DNA of 64,000 bases from Notamacropus eugenii (lineage: Eukaryota > Chordata > Mammalia > Diprotodontia > Macropodidae). The notes beneath the pieces were generated by a model that searched no databases, was not told the origin of the DNA, and saw only the letters and a list, made by a program, of their open reading frames with translations. The stretch is from NCBI RefSeq assembly GCF_028372415.1, contig NC_092875.1, forward strand, positions 356,430,233-356,494,232. The letters run 5' to 3'. Positions 57,842 to 64,000 of the stretch are shown piece after piece. Each line of letters begins with the position of its first letter. Position 1 is the first letter of the stretch. A program made the position numbers and the translations under genes.

Positions 57842-60800
57842 TTGTGTGTGTATCTGTATCTATATTTAGATAGATAATTGCTATTTCAGTTGTTTTTCAT
57901 CCAAATGGACATGGAAGGTCATTAATTTCCTAGTCCATGGTAGTAAAGAACAAACGCTTTAGCAAGTTGAGATAAAGAAATCTTAATTTTATTACTTTTC
58001 AAAAAACTTTTTTAGTATCCAGTTTTATGTGTTTCAAAAACAATAAATAAACTTGGAGGGGAAGGGAAATTCTTTGTAACAATTTGAGATAACTAGAGAC
58101 AGTGGATTGTACCTTTTGTAATGTATAGCTTCCTAATATTTTTTAAAAGGGGAGAACTTAATGGATTCTGCTTTTGTAAAAAGCAATAAATGCTGGATTT
58201 TGAACTTCTTTAAATTTTTCTGTTCATATTATAGGTATTAACTTAAGAACTTTATCCCATTTTGTAACAGTTAACTTTGATGAAATACAGATGTAATTAC
58301 CTAAAACCTTTTAGATAGACATTTTTATAGGAAAATTTCAGCTGTCAGAATTCTTAGATACTAAGTTCTTCTGACTAGCCAAATTTCCTTAACCAGACCT
58401 TTTAATTTTTATCTTTTTTTCTCCCTTTTAACGTAAATCTTTCAAAAGTAACTTTTAGTCTTCCTTGCCTTTTTGTGTTATGCCATCAATGGCCCTGGAT
58501 TGAAGTCTCACAAACCCACTAGATAGTAGCAATGCCCAGTGCTTTCAAGGGCTCTTGCAGTGTTTCAACTGGTAACTCTGTGGGCAGCTTTCAGAGAGCT
58601 GATATACAGCACTGCATTTATGCATCAGAACGCTTGCAAACATTAGTTTTGATGAAAACGATGGGGAATTTCAGACTACTAAATGAAAATACAAGAACTC
58701 CCCAAGCAAGGGAAGGATATCAGCAGGATTGTTTGTCTCTAAGAAGACAGCATTTAACTTGATCAGAAGTAAAATATAAATGAAGCTTAGAGAGATCCAG
58801 GATTCTTGGCTCAGTAAGGGGGCAGATGAAATTCATTTTACACTGGTAGTATCAATCCAAAGTACTTCTATGACGCACTAAAAGCTGTTTGTAGGCCAAA
58901 GACCTATGATGCATCTCAACTCTTTAGTGCTGATGAAGCCACACTGATCAGTGGAAAGGACACGATCATGTAGAGATGGACTGAACACTTCTATATTGTT
59001 CTCATTAGGTTCCTCTCCTGTGGCAAAGTTCCTGGTGTTGATTCTAAGGCAGAGGGTTCCAGTGCTCATAGAAGAGCTTACTGAAATCTTTCAGGTTATA
59101 TGGCAAAAAAAGATTATCTCCCAGGAGATCAAGGATGCCTCCATGGTCCATCTCTATGAAGGAAATAGGTTATCCTGTGACAATAAAAAAGGGGTCTCTT
59201 TCCTAGTCATTGTTGGCAAGACTGTTGCCAGAGTCCTTAATTAGCTGATCTTTCACCTGGAAGCTGGTCATTTACCCAAGAGTAAGTGCAGCTTCAGAAA
59301 GATTTGAGGAATGCTTGATATGGTATTTGCCAAGAGGAGAACAGAGGTCTGCACACAATATTGGTCAATCTGACCAAGGCCTTTGTTACTGGCAGTTGTG
59401 AGGACTTGTGGAAGATCTTGGCAAAATTTGGTTGCCTGGAGAAGTTCGTCAGTTTCATTCACCCGTTTCTTGACAGCATACTTTAATGGGTTCTGGATAA
59501 TGGACAGTGTTTTTATGCTTTCCCTAGTCACCTGGGGAGTGAAGCAGAGCAGTGTGCTTGTTCCCATGCTTTTTAGCATGATTTCAGTGATGTTACTAGA
59601 AACCTTCAACATGGACAAAAATGGTATCAAGGTCAGCTGATGGTGAATTATTTAGCTTGAAAAAGCTACAGGCCAAGACCATAGTGGATGGAGAGTTGCT
59701 ACAAAACGTTTTGTTTGCAGGTGATTGTGCACTCAGTGCAGTCTCTGAGGCTGAGATGCAATTCAGTATGGATTGTTTCTTTGCTGATTGTGCTAGTTTT
59801 GCCCTGACAATTAATACCCAGAAAACAGAGGTTTTCCACTAGCCAGCACCTTATCATCCATACATGGAACCATTGGTTATAACAAATGGGGAAATTTTGA
59901 ATGCTGTGGATAAGTTCACTTGCCTTATACTTTTCAGGAATATATATAGATGATGAGGTTGATGCATGCATTGCCAAAGCTAACTTAGCATTTGGGAGGC
60001 TCTGAAAGAGTGTGTGAAGAAAGAGGTATTACACTGCTTACCAGATGGAAGGTCTATAGAACCATTGCGCTGATCTCATTGTTGTATGCCTGTGAAACCA
60101 GGACAGTCTGCCAACACTGTGCCACGAAACTGAATTGATTCCATTTGAATTGTCTTACGAAGGTTCTGAAAATCACTTTGTGAGATAAGGTACTGCTAAC
60201 TGAGGTCCTTATTTGAGCTGAACTGCCATGCACTCAAACTACTGCATAGAGTTCAATTCCGATGGGCTGGCTGGCCCCGGTGTCTGAACGTTGAACATCC
60301 GTTTGTCTGAAAAGCTGTTTTGCAAAGAGCTCACACAAGGCAAGCTCTTGTCAGAAGCAGAGGTCAGAAGAAGCAATACGAGGATGCTCACAAGGTCTCT
60401 CTGAAGAACTGTGGTATCATTTGTAAGACATGGGAGACAGTGGCACAGAACCTTCCAGTATGATGTGCCCTCATCAAGGAAGGTACTGTGTCCTATGAAC
60501 AAAGCAGAATACAGTATGTCATAAGAAACGTGAGATGCACTCAGTCATCTTCCAAAATGGACTGTTTGTGCCCAACCTGTGGGGGAGCCTTCTGAGTTTA
60601 TGCTGGTTTGATCAACCACAGTCAGGCATACTGTACATTGATCCTCATATAGTGATGTCATTTTGTTCACTTTGAGAACAAAGGGCAACAATCAGTGGCA
60701 CTGGATTGAAATCCCCCAAATCCACTACAAAGTAGAGAGGCCTCGTGCTTTCTTTTTTTTTCTTTTTTAATTATTAATTTTTATGTTTTCAGTTTTCAAC

Positions 60801-61985
60801 AATCACTTCCATAAGTCTTAAATTTTCTCCCCTTCCCCCCTCCCCCCTCCCGAGACAGCATTCAGTCTTATATGGGTTCTACACATACATTCTTATTAAA
60901 CACACCCTGTGCTTTTAAGGGCTATTGCAGTGTTTCAGCAGGTGATTCTTTCCTTTCCCTCATTCCTCGTCTTTCCCACTCCCTCAATCTTGTTTTCTTA
61001 TTTTGAGAGTTTTTATCAGACTTTGTTGCCTGATCCTTCCGTTCAGAAATGGATCTTCATGTCCTAGTTTGTTTTATGTTTATATCATGTCTCCCCAATT
61101 ACATTATAAGCTGCATGAAGACAAAGACCATACCTTATGTACTTTTGTCTCCTTCTGACTAGCACAGTGCTTCTCACATAATAGTAAATGTTTGTTTAAT
61201 TGAATGGTCTGCTGTTCTCATGGCTATAGTCATACAATCCCTGTAGAAAGTTTTATGCGCCATTGTTAGTGGAACAAAAACGTTCATAAATGAGAAATGT
61301 AAATAAATGTAATATTACTATTTTATGACTTAGGGTATTTGAGCAAGTGAGGAAGGAGGATAATTTTGTGTGATTAAGTATGGGAAGATTGTGATTATTA
61401 TGGACTGACCAGAAATAATGTTCTAAACTCTTCTAGCCTCCTTTGACATTTTATATCTTTAGTAGATCTATTCTTAAATTCTACCTTATAAAAAAAATTG
61501 TGCTATCAGAGAAACACACTTGAAAATATTATTTGAGTGTTTCATCCCTTGTGATATAGAATTCCTGAAATACAAAACAATAGGTAGGAGAAAGTCTTTT
61601 AACTTCATAATGACTTGTTATTGAGTGCTCTTACTTAATAGCTGTTTGAGCATCATCCCATGCATTACTGATTTTTAGAAGCAGAGAAGGTATGGCTAAT
61701 ACCTTTGTGTATGTAAAATAAAAAGTGTGACAGAACCAAGGAAAAAACTGTTGAAGCAGATTCTTTAGTCTGATAGTTATAAAAGTATAAACATCCTAAA
61801 TTTTACTAAAGGAATATCCTTGTGTTTTTAGTATGATTTAAAAGCAGAAAGAGATCCACTTGTTGTCGTTGTTTCCACGACTGGCACTGGAGATCCACCG
61901 GATACAGCAATCAAGTTTGTGAAGAAAATTAGAGACAAAACTCTGCCACCTGATTTCTTCTCACATCTGCGGTATGGATTACTGG
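57447..61985 (+). CDS. MTRR: MTRR 5' coding part (methionine synthase reductase), runs off window
   Basis: Encodes residues 1-94 of methionine synthase reductase, the NADPH-dependent diflavin enzyme that reactivates cob(II)alamin methionine synthase. Coding exons are 57447-57575 (residues 1-43) and 61832-61985 (44-94 plus one base). The start [20 protein letters not shown] shows the flavodoxin FMN phosphate loop (TQCGQA, residues 10-15; human TQQGQA). [10 protein letters not shown] (58-67) is the second FMN-contacting loop. Both exons match the recalled human sequence closely, including ESDK|YDLK and RYGLLG at the junctions. The remaining FMN, FAD and NADPH domains lie beyond the right edge. 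It is divergent from FASTKD3. No damage seen. Confidence 0.96.
57576..58484 (+). other. MTRR: MTRR intron 2, left part
   Basis: AT-rich intron with a GT-rich microsatellite (57810-57853). Nothing else recognised. Confidence 0.6.
58485..60949 (+). mobile_element. Old LINE with C2H2-type C-terminus, flanked by 95-bp direct repeats
   Basis: Between the repeats (58485-58579 and 60691-60949, the latter interrupted by an L1 piece) lies a decayed, 5'-truncated ORF2. In order: [20 protein letters not shown] (compare KDASIIHLYKRKGNRQ-CDNHRG), [48 protein letters not shown] (the FADD box), [23 protein letters not shown]-like text, YACETRTV-like text and CPTCGG...GLINHS at the end. It closes with a ctttgagaacaaagggcaac tail. 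Clade not resolved; similar proteins with this zinc-finger ending occur in many animals. Frames are broken in many places. Confidence 0.8.
60752..60908 (-). mobile_element. 5'-truncated L1 3' end inserted into the right 95-bp repeat
   Basis: Minus-strand L1 tail of about 157 bases, with its poly-A shown as a T-rich start (60751-60777) and 3' UTR text ttttctccccttcccccctc and ttatatgggttctacacata. Target-site duplication gtgcttt at 60745-60751 and 60909-60915. Confidence 0.8.
61075..61205 (+). mobile_element. L2 3' end
   Basis: Reads tctccccaattacattataa, gctgcatgaagacaaagacc, cttctgactagcacagtgct and tagtaaatgtttgtttaatt. Confidence 0.65.
61832..61985 (+). CDS. MTRR: MTRR second coding exon
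   Basis: 154 bases: [20 protein letters not shown] to [11 protein letters not shown] plus one base of a glycine codon. Acceptor ttgtgtttttag, donor CTGG|gtaatg. Confidence 0.96.
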
Positions 61986-63585
61986 GTAATGAGAGATCAT
62001 TTCCTCTTGAGTCATTGTACTAACACTAATTTCAAGACGAATATAAAAGCAAAGCCTATAATTCTGTATTTTGAAAAGGTTGAACACAAAAACTGAAGAA
62101 AATTTATTTTTCTAGGCTAATCTAAATTAGTTTTTTTCTTATACTTGGAGAAAAAAGTTGAAGGGTATATTGATTTAAAACTGCTATCCAAGTGAAATAT
62201 TTAGTATGAAATTTCAATTTGGAACTTGTGTTTTGGTGTTCATAATTACCAAACCATTACCACCTGGATGTTTTTCATAAATAAAAATGTCCCTTAAAGG
62301 GAGATAGCAGTACTGTGTGGTTCATTAATATTTTTATATTTAGTCACGGACTTAGCATCCAGAAACCAACGATTTGCATGTATTGGAAGCTTAATGAAGG
62401 TTTAAATTAAATTATTCTTACCTTCTTGACAATTGGGTGGGGGTGGAACACGCAAGTGTGATCTTTGTGGGAAAAGTCCCTCTATTCTAAAATAATTCCT
62501 TTATTTATGCAATTGAGCTGTGTTCAGATATTCTTCTCTGCAATGTGCAAACTAATGGTGAAGAGAAACCTTTCAGAAAGGGGACCTAACTCAGTCTCGG
62601 GAGCCATATTCTTCAGTCAATTACACAGGCCTAGTTAAGTAGACAGGAGTGTCTAAGAGGAGAAAATGATTGAGCTATGTCGTCCTAAATGCTCCTAGCC
62701 AGCTCACTGGAGCCTGTATGTACATCGATTATGCGTACTTTCAGGTTAGTCTGTAAAGTGATAATGCAGAGGAATTACTGGGCAGCAGTAGCTGTTTTAG
62801 CTCATAAACCCCAAGAAAGGTAACATACTTACAAAGCTTGCTTTGGTTGGTGCTTATCATATTCTCAAGCATGACTTAGTGCTTTTCAAGGATGACAGGA
62901 GCTCTGCTTGAAGTTCCCACTGAAGAGTTCAAATTTTTTCATTTAGAACTTTGTCTTATGGAGCAGATCTGGAGAAGAATAATTGCATTTAGACAAATCA
63001 TGATGAACAAAAAAAAATTTGTCTTTCCCTCAAGTTCCTAACAACAGTAGCAACAGTAAGTTTTAAAATGACTCGGATTTCATGGAAAATAACTGAAGGA
63101 ATCACTTTCAGAGCTAAACCCAACTTAACAAGCAAATGACACTACTTATGAAGACAATTTAAAAAGCCAAATAACTTAATGCAAACTGAATCGAGACAAA
63201 GAACTACCATGCTATAAATTTTAGTGGGACTTTGCCTTTCCCACTCAGAACTTACCCTACCACAAGAAAATGTAAAAAGAAATTAGAGTCCCTGGGGTGT
63301 TACTCCATCTCTGTTTGACAGACGGAAAGAAGATAAGGTCATAAGTTCCCATTCCACGAGTGGTTTTCCAAAAGGGTGTTCCCCATGTCAATATAAACTT
63401 AATAAGATCTCTCATTCTGTTAAGCAGTATTAACACCTTATTAAATTGGATAAAAACTTTTTTCAAATCTTTCTCAATCTCCTGTGCTGGATCATCATCT
63501 CTCTCCCACTCACTAATTGTTCCAAAGACTTTGTCCATGGGCATCATATCTCTGGTTCTTTGATAATCCCATTAGCCCCCCTGGG
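61986..63585 (+). other. MTRR: MTRR intron 3, left part
   Basis: AT-rich intron. No exon or clear repeat recognised. The minus-strand open frame at 63257-63547 has no family I can name. Confidence 0.5.
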
Positions 63586-63589
63586 TTCA

Positions 63590-64000
63590 GTTATCATCTC
63601 TGTACAGATGACTTCCAGTGTATGTTATCCAATCTTAGTCTCTTTTCTGAACTCTACCCCACATTACCCAAATGCTTATAGTAGTCAGGGATTCTTAACC
63701 TGATATCCATGAATTTACTTTATTAAAATTTTGATCATTTCAGTATGATTGATTTTGTTCGTTATCCTCTTTTAAAAACATTAATCTGAGAAGGGGTCCA
63801 TAGGTTTCACAGGACTGCGAAAGGGGTCCATGACACAAGAAAAGTTAAGAACCCCTGAATGTATGTTCCTTAAGTATCTCAAAATCAACATATCTAGATT
63901 TCCTCAGTTCTCTTAGGAGTACTATCATCCTTCTAGTCACCCAGCTTTGCAGCCCTGCGTTGATCCTTACATTTCCCTCACTCTCACTGCTCACATCCAG
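63590..64000 (+). mobile_element. L2 LINE ORF2 fragment, interrupted
   Basis: Reads cagttatcatctctgtacag, atgacttccagtgtatgtta and, after an interruption at 63686-63857, gtatctcaaaatcaacatat and tctagtcacccagctttgca. This is the same L2 region as at window start, continuing to the right edge. Confidence 0.7.
63686..63857. mobile_element. Short DNA transposon (hAT-type MITE) inserted in L2
   Basis: 172 bases bounded by 14-base terminal inverted repeats cagggattcttaac and gttaagaacccctg (13 of 14 paired), with internal gagaaggggtccataggttt and aaaggggtccatgacacaag. Size and ends fit a non-autonomous hAT element. A clean 8-base target duplication is no longer visible. Confidence 0.75.

Noticed and set aside
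63257-63547. 96-codon minus-strand frame (KVFGTISEWERDDDPAQEIE-type)
   Set aside because: Looks protein-like but I cannot assign it; there is no splice-site support and no known MTRR-region gene on that strand.
2103-64000. Search for a novel multi-gene system or gene cluster
   Set aside because: Apart from the four orthologous genes, all protein-like text traces to L1/HAL1, L2, RTE-type or the zinc-finger-ended LINE; nothing supports a new system.

Overview
The window is mammalian nuclear DNA, most likely from a marsupial. The genes are split into exons with GT/AG borders. The repeats are the marsupial mix: ORF1-only half-LINE-1 (HAL1), L1, abundant old L2, MIR/THER-type SINEs, RTE-type LINE remains, and SINEs whose 3' tails resemble the tail of RTE/BovB elements. 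The species cannot be fixed from sequence alone. Gene names rest on my recollection of the human proteins, since no database search was run.

Layout: the last coding exon of ADCY2 (+, 1950-2102) and its long 3' UTR come first. CFAP90 (formerly C5orf49; -) follows as a complete three-exon gene (coding 34307 to 10682, 148 aa). Next come intergenic repeats, then FASTKD3 (-), complete in its coding part (six coding exons, 54798 to 42533, 658 aa). A GC-rich divergent promoter (about 55.5-56.4 kb) lies between FASTKD3 and MTRR. MTRR (+) is present only as its 5' end (exon 1 leader, coding exons 57447-57575 and 61832-61985) and runs off the right edge. Order and orientation match human 5p15.31 as I recall it.

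Functionally the genes are independent neighbours: a membrane adenylyl cyclase, an axonemal microtubule inner protein, a mitochondrial RNA-level regulator and the methionine synthase reactivating enzyme. Only FASTKD3 and MTRR look transcriptionally linked. Their shared promoter holds NRF1-like and ZNF143-like motifs, while CFAP90 has a perfect RFX X-box 69 bp upstream of its start codon. I found no new enzymatic or defence system. The most distinctive signals are a HAL1 insertion with an apparent 3' transduction close to CFAP90 exon 2, a LINE in MTRR intron 2 bracketed by an equal-length 95-bp diverged repeat, and clusters of three-codon upstream ORFs on FASTKD3 and MTRR.
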